Shown here one piece after another: positions 36,900-46,189 of a DNA stretch of 64,000 nt (position 1 is the stretch's first letter; each line of letters begins with the position of its first letter). Source of the stretch: CAYUPI01 sp964446585. Lineage in GTDB: Bacteria; Verrucomicrobiota; Verrucomicrobiia; Limisphaerales; UBA8199. The position numbers and the translations under genes are program-made. Where the stretch lies: the NCBI GenBank assembly GCA_964446585.1, contig CAYUPI010000027.1, positions 1 to 64,000 of the forward strand. Direction: 5' to 3'. The notes beneath the pieces were generated by a model. The model searched no databases, was not told the origin of the DNA, and was given only the letters and a program-made list of their open reading frames with translations.

Positions 36900-37625
36900 A
36901 TGGCATATGCCGTTGCGAAATATCGCACGCTTGATCCGGACAAGATCGTCGAGACGATCAGGGCTTTGCACGGCCGTGTTGAGGGTCGCTTTCCCGGTTC
37001 GGGCCTGGGCAAGGTCACCGCCGAATTGCGGCAAGTGGCCGAGGAAACCGTCGCGCGGACCCGGTGGATCCAGAGCCCGCACCTGCTGCTCCGCGGAGCG
37101 GCGACGGTGCTAAGCGTGGCTATCGTGGCGCTGGCTGTGCTCATGGTGCTGCGCATCCACCAGTTTCAGTTCAGTGATTACACGAATTTCATCCAGGCGC
37201 TCGAATCCAGCATCAGTTCGGTCGTCTTCATCGGCGCGGCGATTCTTTTCCTGGTCAGTTGGGAAAATCGCATCAAACGTCGCCGCGCTCTCAAGGCCAT
37301 CCATGAACTTCGGGCCTTGGCGCACATCATCGACATGCACCAGTTGACGAAAGACCCGGAGAGCTACTTCGGCAGCGCCCAACACACCAGCCTGCTGAAA
37401 CGCCCAATGACTCCTTTCGAGTTGAATCGCTATCTGGATTATTGCGGAGATGCTTTGGCGCTCATCAGCAAAATCGCAGCCCTTTACGTGCAGGGGTTTC
37501 AAGATCCAGTGCTCCTCGATGCAGTCGATGATGTGGAAGATTTAACGGCAGGCTTTTCGCGCAAGATTTGGCAGAAACTGACAATCCTGGAGACGTTGGG
37601 GCGCTCCTTGGCCCCGAACCGCTAA
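36900..37625 (+). CDS. Membrane protein of unknown function, two helices
   Basis: A 241-residue protein. Soluble helical segments flank two predicted membrane helices at about 67-86 (GAATVLSVAIVALAVLMVLR) and 104-122 (SISSVVFIGAAILFLVSWEN). They are followed by KRRRALKAIHELRALAHIID and MHQLTKDPESYFG. It starts 20 nt after the lipoprotein gene and reads in the same direction. I do not recognise a named family. Confidence 0.75.
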   Translation: MAYAVAKYRTLDPDKIVETIRALHGRVEGRFPGSGLGKVTAELRQVAEETVARTRWIQSPHLLLRGAATVLSVAIVALAVLMVLRIHQFQFSDYTNFIQALESSISSVVFIGAAILFLVSWENRIKRRRALKAIHELRALAHIIDMHQLTKDPESYFGSAQHTSLLKRPMTPFELNRYLDYCGDALALISKIAALYVQGFQDPVLLDAVDDVEDLTAGFSRKIWQKLTILETLGRSLAPNR

Positions 37626-37754
37626 GCCGGCTTTTCGCATCGCCCATAAATCAAAAATCGTGCAAGGCTAAGGGCTTGCGCTTGCATCGGGAACAGGCTA
37701 AAGCCTATGCCCCGTTGTCAATCGCAGATCAGCTTTTATCCATCACAAACCACG

Positions 37755-38885
37755 ATGAAAACCCTCAACATCGGCCTTATCGGTTACGGATTCATGGGGC
37801 GCGCCCATGCGAACGCCTATCGCAAAGTCAGTAATTTTTTCGACCTCGAGTATCAACCCGTGCTCAAAGCAACCTGCGCGCGCGACTCGGCCAAAGTGAA
37901 GGCCTTCGCCGCCCGATGGGACTTCGAATCCCATGAAACTGACTGGCGCAAGCTCATCGCACGGAAGGACATCGATCTCGTGGACATCGCCTGTCCGAAT
38001 GATATGCACCGGGAAATCGCGATTGCCGCAGCGAAAGCAGGCAAGATGATCCTCTGCGAGAAACCGCTGGCGATGAACGGGCCGGAAGGTTTGAAGATGG
38101 TGCAGGCGGTCGAGAAAGCCGGCGTGCCGAATATGGTGTGGTACAATTACAGGCGAGTGCCGGCGGTCACTTTGGCGAAAGAGCTCGTCGATGAAGGCCG
38201 GTTGGGTCGCATCTTCCATTATCGCGCGAAGTTTTTGCAGGATTGGACCATTTCAAAAGATCTGCCACAAGGCGGCGCAGGGCTGTGGCGGCTGGATGTG
38301 AACGTGGCCGGCAGCGGCGTGACGGGCGACCTGCTGGCGCACTGCATCGACACTGCGCTTTGGCTGAATGGCAGCATCGAGCGGGTAAACGCGATGACCG
38401 AAACCTTTGTAAAAGAACGCAAGCACAACCTGACCGGCAAGGTGGAGAAGGTGGGCATTGACGACGCGTGCGCGTTTTTGGCGCGCTTTAGCAACGGCTC
38501 CTTAGCTACGTTTGAGTCCACGCGCTACGCGCGCGGGCACAAAGCACTCTACACCTTCGAGATCAACGGCGAACATGCCTCGATCTTCTGGGACCTCCAC
38601 GACCTGCACCGGCTGCAATATTTCGACCACCGGGATGAAGGACGGACTCGCGGCTGGCGCTCCATCCACGTGAGTGATGGCGATCATCCGTACATGAGCA
38701 AGTGGTGGGTGCCGGGCCTTCAGATCGGTTACGAGCACAGTTTCGTCCACCAGGTAGCTGATTTCCTTGAGGGAGTAGCCAAGGGCAAGCCCGCCAGCCC
38801 CACTTTCCGCGACGCGCTGGAAACACAGTACGTGTGCGATGCGGTGCTGAAGTCAGCCAGCACCGGCAAATGGGAAAAGGTGTAA
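37755..38885 (+). CDS. Gfo/Idh/MocA family oxidoreductase
   Basis: A 376-residue NAD(P)-dependent sugar or inositol oxidoreductase. It shows the Rossmann motif GLIGYGFMGRAHANAYRKV, then DLVDIACPNDMHREIAIAAA and the EKP signature ILCEKPLAMN. The C-terminal domain has AGSGVTGDLLAHCIDTALWL with the conserved D/H pair. The start is the ATG at 37755 (MKTLNIGLIGYGFMGR). A transport or sugar-catabolism role is likely, but the substrate cannot be told. No sugar genes flank it. Confidence 0.92.
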   Translation: MKTLNIGLIGYGFMGRAHANAYRKVSNFFDLEYQPVLKATCARDSAKVKAFAARWDFESHETDWRKLIARKDIDLVDIACPNDMHREIAIAAAKAGKMILCEKPLAMNGPEGLKMVQAVEKAGVPNMVWYNYRRVPAVTLAKELVDEGRLGRIFHYRAKFLQDWTISKDLPQGGAGLWRLDVNVAGSGVTGDLLAHCIDTALWLNGSIERVNAMTETFVKERKHNLTGKVEKVGIDDACAFLARFSNGSLATFESTRYARGHKALYTFEINGEHASIFWDLHDLHRLQYFDHRDEGRTRGWRSIHVSDGDHPYMSKWWVPGLQIGYEHSFVHQVADFLEGVAKGKPASPTFRDALETQYVCDAVLKSASTGKWEKV

Positions 38886-38920
38886 GAACCTCCAAACACC
38901 AACGTCCAGATCCCAAAATG

Positions 38921-38995
38921 TGTAGGAGCCGACGTGAGGAGGCTCTGATCAATTTTGGATTTTTCGATCAGAGCCTCCTCACGTCGGCTCCTACA
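38921..38995. repeat. Perfect 30-bp inverted repeat, REPIN-like
   Basis: Arms 38921-38950 and 38966-38995 are perfect 30-bp inverted copies separated by 15 A/T-rich nt. Each arm contains GTAGGAGCC and GGCTC, a small internal palindrome. It lies just after the oxidoreductase gene, between two facing stretches of TCCAA-type (38890-38916) and GGGATTTGG-type (39016-39056) repeats. It could also act as a bidirectional terminator. Confidence 0.85.
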
Positions 38996-39060
38996 ATCTC
39001 CAGAAACGCGCTACGATTTGGGATTTCCTTGGGATTTGGAATTTGGGTCATGGGATTCCT

Positions 39061-39546
39061 TTATTTCGGCCTTTCCAAATCAAACGTGCCGCGGTCGCGT
39101 TTGGAGCGGTAAGTCGAGAACAGATTCGTCGCTGTAGCGCGCCCCTCGTAGTAATAGACACCGCCCGCGAATTTGCCCAAGTCCGCCTCGCCATTAAATT
39201 CCCAACCAATGTCATGCGGCTGCAGCTCCAGTTGCGCCGTGTACGTGTAATGGAACAGACCACCCCAAGTCGCCCGGAATCGCGCGCGATAGAGCGAGTC
39301 ACTTTCCTTGCTCATCAGGCATCGAAGACCGCCATGGTGCCCATTGCTTTCGCTGAGCCAGCGCCCCTCCCACGCTCCTTCGACTGAGTTAGCGGCCACG
39401 GCGCCTGAGGCGGCGAGCCGCCAATCACGATTGTACGTGGAACAACCGCACGCGCAGGCGATGAGGAATATCCCGGTCGCCTGCGCGACTATGCCAAGAA
39501 GATCTCTAGCTTCGCTCCTGCCCCAAATCCAAGGCATCATCGTCAT
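39061..39546 (-). CDS. Small lipoprotein of unknown function
   Basis: A 161-residue protein with an N-terminal hydrophobic segment ending in a lipobox-like IACACGCSTYN (residues about 30-40). The mature domain, SVEGAWEGRWLSESNGHHGG and SLYRARFRATWGGLFHYTYT with RATATNLFSTYRS, looks like a small beta-barrel. The start is the ATG 39544-39546. The gene converges with the oxidoreductase gene. Unknown role. Confidence 0.7.
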   Translation of the reverse strand: MTMMPWIWGRSEARDLLGIVAQATGIFLIACACGCSTYNRDWRLAASGAVAANSVEGAWEGRWLSESNGHHGGLRCLMSKESDSLYRARFRATWGGLFHYTYTAQLELQPHDIGWEFNGEADLGKFAGGVYYYEGRATATNLFSTYRSKRDRGTFDLERPK

Positions 39547-39641
39547 CCTACTGGATCAGTATTCGTCAACGTTTAGCGATCCCCTCAGGGCAGGCGTCCG
39601 CAAATCGGTTTTTTCGCAAGTCGGCCTGCCTGCGGAGTCGA

Positions 39642-39704
39642 AGCGCGGAATTTATTCCGCAGCGATCGGCCTTGTCAACGCTGCTGGGGAATAAATTCCG
39701 CGCT
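39642..39704. repeat. 17-bp inverted repeat
   Basis: AGCGCGGAATTTATTCC (39642-39658) faces its exact reverse complement (39688-39704). The flanking GCAGCG / CGCTGC pair extends the stem after a small offset. It occupies the spacer between the lipoprotein gene and the pterin dehydratase gene, which is otherwise empty. Confidence 0.75.
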
Positions 39705-39759
39705 CCGGAAAAACGAGGATTCGCACGGGCCGGATGTCGCGAGCACGCATGCAACATCT

Positions 39760-40104
39760 TCAGCCGTGCATCGAGCTCAGCGCCTTATCGGCCTTCGCCG
39801 CCCAAACAAAATCGCTTTCTGTCAATCCATCAATTTTGTGGGTCCAGATCGTGAGTTTCACCTTTCCCCATGACAAGTAAATATCGGGATGGTGACCTTG
39901 GGCCTCGGCCAGCTCGCCGATTTTGTTCGTAAACTCCAACGCCTCACGAAAGTCTTTGAATTTGAATTCCTTTTCCAGGTGATGTTCCCGGACGACCTGC
40001 CAGCCGCCGTCCAGTTCGGCAGCGAACCGGGCCAGGTCGGAACCCTTCAAAGGCGGCACGCCACCTTTGCACGGGACACATTCTTTCTCAGCTAGCGCGC
40101 TCAT
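39760..40104 (-). CDS. 4a-hydroxytetrahydrobiopterin dehydratase
   Basis: A 114-residue pterin-4a-carbinolamine dehydratase (PhhB/PCD family), which recycles the pterin cofactor or assists molybdopterin enzymes. The active-site histidines are in AEAQGHHPDIYLSWGKV (H71/H72) and LTIWTHKIDGLTESDF (H89). The start is the ATG 40102-40104, with AAGGAA upstream. No phenylalanine hydroxylase is nearby. Family assignment is firm. Confidence 0.92.
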   Translation of the reverse strand: MSALAEKECVPCKGGVPPLKGSDLARFAAELDGGWQVVREHHLEKEFKFKDFREALEFTNKIGELAEAQGHHPDIYLSWGKVKLTIWTHKIDGLTESDFVWAAKADKALSSMHG

Positions 40105-40277
40105 GGTCAGATTCCTTTCGGTTGGTACTTTTGTGTAGAAAATCCTAACACAGAATGAGCCGGATTGATAATCCATAATTCACTATCGGGTAAGGGGTCA
40201 CCAAAAACGCTCCCATCGCCGCTCGATGCAATTTAATGCTCGACCCGGAGCCGGATCCCCGATAAAGAACGGAGGTA

Positions 40278-40889
40278 ATGGCGAGGCTGGTGGTAAAATC
40301 CGACGGTTTCAACGAGCAGGTAATTGAGCTGCGTCTCGGCCTGAACCGTTTGGGGCGCAGCCAGGAGAACGATTTTCAGATTCAGCACGACTCGATCTCT
40401 GCCTTCCACTGTGAAGTATTCCTCAACGCCGATGAGGTGAGCGTGCGGGATTGTGGCTCCACCAATGGCACGTTTGTCGGCGAGGACCAGGTTGAACAAG
40501 TTGAACGGGCGCGACTCCATGCAGGCCAAACGCTGCAACTCGGCGAGGTGGAATTGTTTGTGGAATCAACCGAGGCCAAGGTCGCGATTCCCAAGATCGA
40601 TGTTCCGCGGCCGTCACCTCCGGTGATTCTGCCCGATGGCTCTCTGGTTTGCCCGCGGCACCCGCGTGCACGCGTGACGCATCAGTGCACGTATTGTCGC
40701 GAGGTGATGTGCGATGCTTGCGTGCATCGGCTGCGACGGCGCGGAGGCAAACTAATGAAACTTTGCCCTCTGTGTAGTCATACCTGTAAGCCGCTGACAG
40801 GCGAGGAGAAAAAGAAAAGAAGTCTGCGGGACTTTTTCCACAACACGGTCAAACTACCGTTTCTGCACGCAAAACGCGGCCAGGATTGA
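40278..40889 (+). CDS. FHA-domain protein with zinc-binding C-terminal segment
   Basis: A 203-residue protein. An FHA domain occupies about 20-95 (LRLGLNRLGRSQENDFQIQH, SISAFHCEVFLNADEVSVRD, GSTNGTFVGE), with the phosphothreonine-binding R, S and N-G-T residues. A B-box-like cysteine/histidine cluster follows: CPRHPRARVTHQCTYCREVM, CDACV, then LCPLCSHTC. A membrane segment is absent. The likely role is reading phosphorylated partners. Confidence 0.85.
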   Translation: MARLVVKSDGFNEQVIELRLGLNRLGRSQENDFQIQHDSISAFHCEVFLNADEVSVRDCGSTNGTFVGEDQVEQVERARLHAGQTLQLGEVELFVESTEAKVAIPKIDVPRPSPPVILPDGSLVCPRHPRARVTHQCTYCREVMCDACVHRLRRRGGKLMKLCPLCSHTCKPLTGEEKKKRSLRDFFHNTVKLPFLHAKRGQD

Positions 40890-40994
40890 AGGAGACTATG
40901 TCTCCCCTGCCCTCTTCTCGAAGGGAACGGAGGGAGAATGCGTTGCGGCGGAAGCTGGATTGCTTCGGCCACGCATCGTGTTATACATCGGAGT

Positions 40995-43346
40995 ATGAAT
41001 CCATTGAGCTGGCGTTCTCGCCTGATCTTTTTTGCCGCGGTCTCTGTGGGGGTGGCCGTCGAGAAAGTTCTCGGCGATGGCGACCTGCTCCGGAGCACAG
41101 GTGCGACCAACGCTGTGGAACCGGGCCATTCCTTGCATGGGGAAGCGTTCGACGAAGGTCCGCGCCAGAGTGCGACACTGATCTCGGGCACCGGCAGAGT
41201 GAAGTTCAAAATCAAAACGAAACGTCCGGAAGCGCAGGCATTCTTCAATCAAGGCGTAGGGCAGATCCACGGATTCTGGTATTTCGAGGCCGAGCGCTCC
41301 TTCCGTCAGGTGGCCGCCCTGGATACCAATTGTGCGATGGCCTATTGGGGAATGGCCATGGCCAACGTGAATAATTCAAACCGCGCCGCAGGGCTTATCG
41401 CGCGCGCACACCAGCTCAAGACCAACTCCAGCCCGCGCGAAGTCCTCTGGATTGGCGCGTATTACTCTTACTTCTCTGGCAAGGACCCTGAAAACGAGCG
41501 CCGAAAGCAGCTCGTCAGCGCCTTGGAGAATATCATTCACAAATTCCCCAAGGAATTGGAAGCGAAGACTTTTCTCGCGTTTCAACTTTGGGAAAGCGAG
41601 ACCAAGGGCATTCCCATATCGAGCCGACAGTCTGTCGATGCCTTGATCAGGCAAGTCCTTGCGGCAGAGCCGTTGCACCCGATTCACCACGCGCGGATTC
41701 ATCTTTGGAACTATAAGAATGACGAGTATGCGCTGGATTCGGCGGCGAGGTGCGGGCAATCCGCGCCGGCCATCGCGCACATGTGGCACATGTCGGGCCA
41801 CACCTACAGCCAGCTCAAGCGCTACGATGACGCTGCGTGGCAGCAGGAGGCCGCCGCGCGCACTGACCATGCCTATATGGAGGCCGAGCATATTCTTCCC
41901 GATCAGATTCATAACTTCGCGCACAATAACCAGTGGCTCTGCACCGATTTGCTCTATTGCGGCCGGGTGCGCGAAGCGATTTCTCTGGCGAAAAATATGG
42001 TCGAGTTGCCGCGCCACCCGAAGTATAACACTCTTAACCGGAAAGAGGACAACACCGCCTATGACAGGAACAACGGTAGCTCGTTGCTGGGACGAAATCG
42101 CTTGTTCGACGCCTTCCTGGGTTATGAACTTTGGCCAGAAATGCTCGAATTGGCGGAAAAGTTTTATCTGGAGCCAACCGAACTGCCGGAAGAACAGGCG
42201 CATCGGCTTTATGCGCTGGCGCTGGCGGATTTCGCGCTGGGGAACACCAACGAGGCGCGGTCCAGGTTGACGGGTCTCGAAGGTTGTTGGAAGCAACTGA
42301 AGCAGGAACGCTTTGAGGCCACGGAAAAAGCGGAAGAAGCCGCCAAGAAGGAAAAAAAAGACACGACAGACGCGATGGTGAAAGCGATGCAAGGCTTCAA
42401 CTCGCGCCTGGAGCGCGTTGAAAAGTACCGGCGCGAGCTGAATGTCTGGTGGTCTATTGCTGAAGGGAACACGAACGAGGCGCGGAAGCTTTTGGAAGCG
42501 GCAGCCGAAGTGCCCGAGCAGCAGCGCGCGCGCCTGTGGCAGAGGCTCGGCGACAAAACCAACACCGTCCATCTCGCCAGAAACATTGTGAAAAGCGGCA
42601 CGAACCAGGCCCCCGAACTGGCGCTGGCGGCACATCTCTTCTGGCATGAGGGCAAGACGAACGCAGCCATCAAAGCCTTCAGGCAGCTCCGCGCTATCTC
42701 CTCGCGATTCGATCTCGACACGCCGATATTTGCGCGCCTGGCGCCCATCGCGAAGCATCTTGCGCTCGAGGCGGATTGGCGGGTCCCCCAACCGAACAGA
42801 AATGACGTAGGAAACCGTCCGAGCCTCGAAACCCTCGGTCCTTTCCGCTGGCAGCCTTATCGTGCTCCTGGCTGGACGCTGATGGATTCCGAGCGGCGTC
42901 AACGAGCGCTGGCAGATTACGCGGGCCGGGCGGTGCTCGTGGCTTTTTATTTGGGTTCAGGTTGCCGACACTGTGTCGAACAGCTTGATTTGTTGGCTTC
43001 CGCTGCGAAGCAATTTGACGCGCTTGGCATTAGCATTATCGCAGTGGGCTCGGAGAGCCTCCCCGCCCTCGAGCAAACGGCCGCGAAATCGAAATTGAAC
43101 AGCAGTTGGCCTTTTCCGATCCTCGCCGACAATTCTTTGAAAGTATTCAAAACCTACCGGGCTTACGATGATTTCGAGAAAATGCCATTGCACGGCACAT
43201 TCCTGATCGACGGCGAAGGCAAGGTACGCTGGCAAGACATCAGCTACGAACCTTTCACGGACATGAAATTTCTGGTCAGCGAGTCGCGCCGCCTCTTGGC
43301 TATGGGAAGGGGCCCCCTGGTGGCACGAGCGAACCTAGGAAAGTAG
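40995..43346 (+). CDS. Exported TPR protein with C-terminal redoxin domain
   Basis: A 783-residue protein from the ATG at 40995, with an N-terminal signal helix (MNPLSWRSRLIFFAAVSVGV). An upstream ATG at 40938 has a better GGAGG and would add 19 residues. Residues about 70-560 are helical TPR-like repeats (FFNQGVGQIHGFWYFEAERS, CAMAYWGMAMANVNNSN, ALALADFALGNTNEARS). The last 170 residues are an AhpC/TSA-type thioredoxin fold with VAFYLGSGCRHCVEQL, giving a CXXC centre. Probably a periplasmic thiol protein; its partners are unknown. Confidence 0.82.
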   Translation: MNPLSWRSRLIFFAAVSVGVAVEKVLGDGDLLRSTGATNAVEPGHSLHGEAFDEGPRQSATLISGTGRVKFKIKTKRPEAQAFFNQGVGQIHGFWYFEAERSFRQVAALDTNCAMAYWGMAMANVNNSNRAAGLIARAHQLKTNSSPREVLWIGAYYSYFSGKDPENERRKQLVSALENIIHKFPKELEAKTFLAFQLWESETKGIPISSRQSVDALIRQVLAAEPLHPIHHARIHLWNYKNDEYALDSAARCGQSAPAIAHMWHMSGHTYSQLKRYDDAAWQQEAAARTDHAYMEAEHILPDQIHNFAHNNQWLCTDLLYCGRVREAISLAKNMVELPRHPKYNTLNRKEDNTAYDRNNGSSLLGRNRLFDAFLGYELWPEMLELAEKFYLEPTELPEEQAHRLYALALADFALGNTNEARSRLTGLEGCWKQLKQERFEATEKAEEAAKKEKKDTTDAMVKAMQGFNSRLERVEKYRRELNVWWSIAEGNTNEARKLLEAAAEVPEQQRARLWQRLGDKTNTVHLARNIVKSGTNQAPELALAAHLFWHEGKTNAAIKAFRQLRAISSRFDLDTPIFARLAPIAKHLALEADWRVPQPNRNDVGNRPSLETLGPFRWQPYRAPGWTLMDSERRQRALADYAGRAVLVAFYLGSGCRHCVEQLDLLASAAKQFDALGISIIAVGSESLPALEQTAAKSKLNSSWPFPILADNSLKVFKTYRAYDDFEKMPLHGTFLIDGEGKVRWQDISYEPFTDMKFLVSESRRLLAMGRGPLVARANLGK

Positions 43347-43424
43347 CACTGTATCAAAGTGGATAACGGACACGTGTTGGAGGATCGGCTCCCTTTTAGC
43401 CATTGATGCATCCTCAACCCTTCT

Positions 43425-43607
43425 TCATTTCTCCTCGGGCGGGCGGACACTAAATCGGACGATGGGCCGGCGTGCTTTAGAAACCAGCCGGCTGTGGCTC
43501 TTGCGCCGCCGGCGCCGCAGCCGCGCCTCGGAAGAAAGTTGAAAGACGAAAAAGCAAGCCGCAGTGACAGCGACGCAGCCGACTGCGAGCCAAGAATAGT
43601 GCATCAT
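43425..43607 (-). CDS. Small single-helix membrane protein
   Basis: A 60-residue peptide: MMHYSWLAVGCVAVTAACFF forms one membrane helix and is followed by a strongly basic tail (RLRRRRRKSHSRLVSKARRP). The opposite strand is also open here, so support rests on the helix-plus-basic-tail pattern and its free position between two genes. Function unknown. Confidence 0.4.
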   Translation of the reverse strand: MMHYSWLAVGCVAVTAACFFVFQLSSEARLRRRRRKSHSRLVSKARRPIVRFSVRPPEEK

Positions 43608-43743
43608 GGATTTCTGTTACGGCCTTCGACGAGATCTGTAAAGCAGCGAATGCTGGCCGCGCCAGCCAACTCTGAAAACCGGAGACGCACCGACCAGAGT
43701 CTCACGCCGGCATTCGCGAGGCGGAAACGTTCCGCTGAGAAAA

Positions 43744-44847
43744 TCAATTGGTCGCGGATCCCACCGCCTGCTGCACGTCCGAAAGACCTTTGGCCTCCAT
43801 CTGAGCGAGCAGGCCTTGAACTATCGCCGAAGCTACGCCGGGACCTTCATAAATCAATCCTGTGTAAAGTTGGATTAACGAAGCTCCAGCGGCGATCTTT
43901 TCCCACGCGTCGGTGGCACCGAAGATGCCGCCGACGCCGATGATGGGCAGCCGGCCCCGGGTCTGGCGATAAAGATGCCGGATGACTTCGGTGCTCCGGC
44001 TTCGCAGCGGACGCCCGCTCAGTCCTCCTGGTTCGGCGTAGAGTCGTTGAAGCTCGGCGTTACTGGCCTCAGGACGGGTGGTAGTTGTGTTTGTCGCCAC
44101 AATGCCGGCGATTTGGCGAGGGCCAACCAGTTCCAAAACCTCGTCCAATTCCTCGAAAGATAGGTCGGGGGAGACTTTCACCAGGATGGGCTTGGGAGCC
44201 GGTTGTCCATCCTGCACCCCTTGGATAGCTCCCAGAATTTCATCCAGCGCAGTGCGCCGCTGCAGCTCGCGCAGACCGGGTGTGTTGGGCGAACTGACGT
44301 TCACAACGAAGAAATCCACGAGCCCCCGCAGCACGCGAAACGAGTTCGCATAGTCTTCTGGAGCTTTTTCCAATGGTGTAATCTTGGATTTGCCCAGATT
44401 GATGCCAACCGGGCTCTTGGGCCAGCGGCCGAGCGCCCGCCATTCTGACAGCTTTTGCGCCAGTATTTCAGCGCCCGGATTATTAAATCCCATGCGATTG
44501 ACTATCGCCTCATCCGCAATCGCGCGAAAAAGGCGGGGCGGCGGATTGCCCGGCTGCGAGTGCCAGGTCACTCCGCCGAGTTCGGCAAAGCCAAAGCCAA
44601 GCGACCCCCACACCGGCAAGGCTTCTGCGTATTTGTCCACGCCCGCCGCGAGTCCGACAGGGTTCGGAAACCTCAGCCCAAAAACTTGGACGGGCAAGGC
44701 TGCTGCGCCGAAAAAGCCCGCAATCGTATCGCAAACCAGTTCATGCCGGCCGGCCCAGCCAAGCAATCGCATCGTCCGCCCGTGCGCTTCCTCCGCGTCC
44801 TGCGCAAAAGCAACCGGGCGGATGAGATAACGATACCACCAACTCAC
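43744..44847 (-). CDS. pyrD: Dihydroorotate dehydrogenase (quinone), class 2
   Basis: A 367-residue membrane-associated enzyme of pyrimidine synthesis. The N-terminal helix MSWWYRYLIRPVAFAQDAEE is class-2 specific. FMN-binding residues lie in VGLAAGVDKYAEALPVWGSL and FAELGGVTWHSQPGNPPPRL. The catalytic serine is in VNVSSPNTPGLRELQ, and GVGGIFGATDAWEKIAAGAS is near the end. Electrons go to quinone. Confidence 0.95.
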   Translation of the reverse strand: MSWWYRYLIRPVAFAQDAEEAHGRTMRLLGWAGRHELVCDTIAGFFGAAALPVQVFGLRFPNPVGLAAGVDKYAEALPVWGSLGFGFAELGGVTWHSQPGNPPPRLFRAIADEAIVNRMGFNNPGAEILAQKLSEWRALGRWPKSPVGINLGKSKITPLEKAPEDYANSFRVLRGLVDFFVVNVSSPNTPGLRELQRRTALDEILGAIQGVQDGQPAPKPILVKVSPDLSFEELDEVLELVGPRQIAGIVATNTTTTRPEASNAELQRLYAEPGGLSGRPLRSRSTEVIRHLYRQTRGRLPIIGVGGIFGATDAWEKIAAGASLIQLYTGLIYEGPGVASAIVQGLLAQMEAKGLSDVQQAVGSATN

Positions 44848-44942
44848 CAGCCGCTTTTAGCGGAAAGTCTTCGCCGGAGAAATAACAAAGCGCGGACCCT
44901 CCGGGCCGAGCCAAGTGACTTGGTGTCGCGCGGAACTCACCG

Positions 44943-46025
44943 TTACGCGGTTAAAGGCAGGTTCTTCCGGGCCTCGCGCAGCAGTTGATTAAGGCTCCGT
45001 CGCAACTTGCTGGTCAGCCGGGAGTAGTGACGCATTTGCGTGGCCGCGGCGACGAGCAGCTCAACCATGTGGCACACATCGCTGATGTTGACGTACTCCG
45101 CCTGGATGCGGTTGCGCCCGGCACAATTGTGGTAATTGCCCAGCGCCACACAGACCGCCGCAGTCTGAATGCAGAACTCCTGGTAGGCGGTGGCTTCGCA
45201 AGTGCCTCCACTCATCAGCGCGCGTTGAAAGGCGAAGTCATTTCGCTCACGCGCCAGACCCGCGGCGACCTGCCCGAGAAAACGCGTCGCTTCCGGATCG
45301 AAGATCGAAGTCCGATCGCCTACGCGCAAAATCACGCCCCGTCCCATTTTGACGCCGGGCAGTTCGCGGCTGGTTTCCAGAGAGATGATCAGGGAGTTCT
45401 TCGGCAAGCTTCCCTGGGCCGCGAAAGCCAGAGCCCCCTGGAAACCAATTTCCTCCGCGCGAGAGATTACACCCAGCACATTTGTTCGCGCCCTGGTCCG
45501 TTGCAGCTCGATAAGTGTGGCTAGTATGGATGCAACGCCGATAAGATCGTCACAAGCCCGCCCATAAATTCGCCCTCCTCGAACCGCGTAATCCTCCAGC
45601 TCCCAGACCGCAAACCCAGGTTGGGAATGCGCCAGACGCTCCGCTCGAATTTCGAACATCCGGTCCGTGCCTTTGCGGGAGCCGAGCTTTGCCGGGATTT
45701 CTCCGGGCATCAGACGCACAGGAATGCCCGGGCGAAAATAAGAATCAGGCACGCCGCCGCGAAACCGCGCCAGCCAGCGTGTGTCCGAGATGGGACGATG
45801 GATTTCAAAGCCCGGATGATCGAGATGGGCAGCCAGAACGACAGGTCGTTGGCGGCCACCACGGCGCAGGCGTACAAGGACGTTGCCGAACCGATCCCGT
45901 TCGCAGGGCAACTCGTGCTCGGCGCAAATGCGCTCCACTTCCGCCCTCGGCCGATGCTCATGGTACGGCGCGGCGGGCTGCCGCATGAGGCGCTCCGCTA
46001 GCTGGCAAATCACCTTTGGGTTCAT
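44943..46025 (-). CDS. M42-family aminopeptidase-like metallopeptidase
   Basis: A 360-residue protein with the zinc ligands of M42/M20 peptidases: the histidine in VLAAHLDHPGFEI, the bridging aspartate in YGRACDDLIGVAS, the acid pair in ISRAEEIGFQGAL, the later acidic residue in IISLETSREL, and the final histidine in LGNYHNCAG. The start is the ATG 46023-46025 (MNPKVICQLAERLMRQPA). Probably a cytoplasmic aminopeptidase; substrate unknown. Confidence 0.85.
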   Translation of the reverse strand: MNPKVICQLAERLMRQPAAPYHEHRPRAEVERICAEHELPCERDRFGNVLVRLRRGGRQRPVVLAAHLDHPGFEIHRPISDTRWLARFRGGVPDSYFRPGIPVRLMPGEIPAKLGSRKGTDRMFEIRAERLAHSQPGFAVWELEDYAVRGGRIYGRACDDLIGVASILATLIELQRTRARTNVLGVISRAEEIGFQGALAFAAQGSLPKNSLIISLETSRELPGVKMGRGVILRVGDRTSIFDPEATRFLGQVAAGLARERNDFAFQRALMSGGTCEATAYQEFCIQTAAVCVALGNYHNCAGRNRIQAEYVNISDVCHMVELLVAAATQMRHYSRLTSKLRRSLNQLLREARKNLPLTA

Positions 46026-46189
46026 GGTCGTTGGCGCAGCCCTTGCAGGTACGCTCCTTAACAACTCCAGTCAATTCGTATTTCCTCTGTCCCAACCTGC
46101 AGGGACACACTTCTTGAGGAGGAGAGGCCGCTTCAAATGTAATTGTTCTAGACAAAACAACTCCCCGCCCGCGTCATGGTTACAAACCG

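Noticed and set aside
41376..42902. 508-codon minus-strand ORF opposite the TPR-redoxin gene
   Set aside because: No domain is recognisable, and the plus strand has a signal peptide, TPR units and a CXXC redoxin domain.
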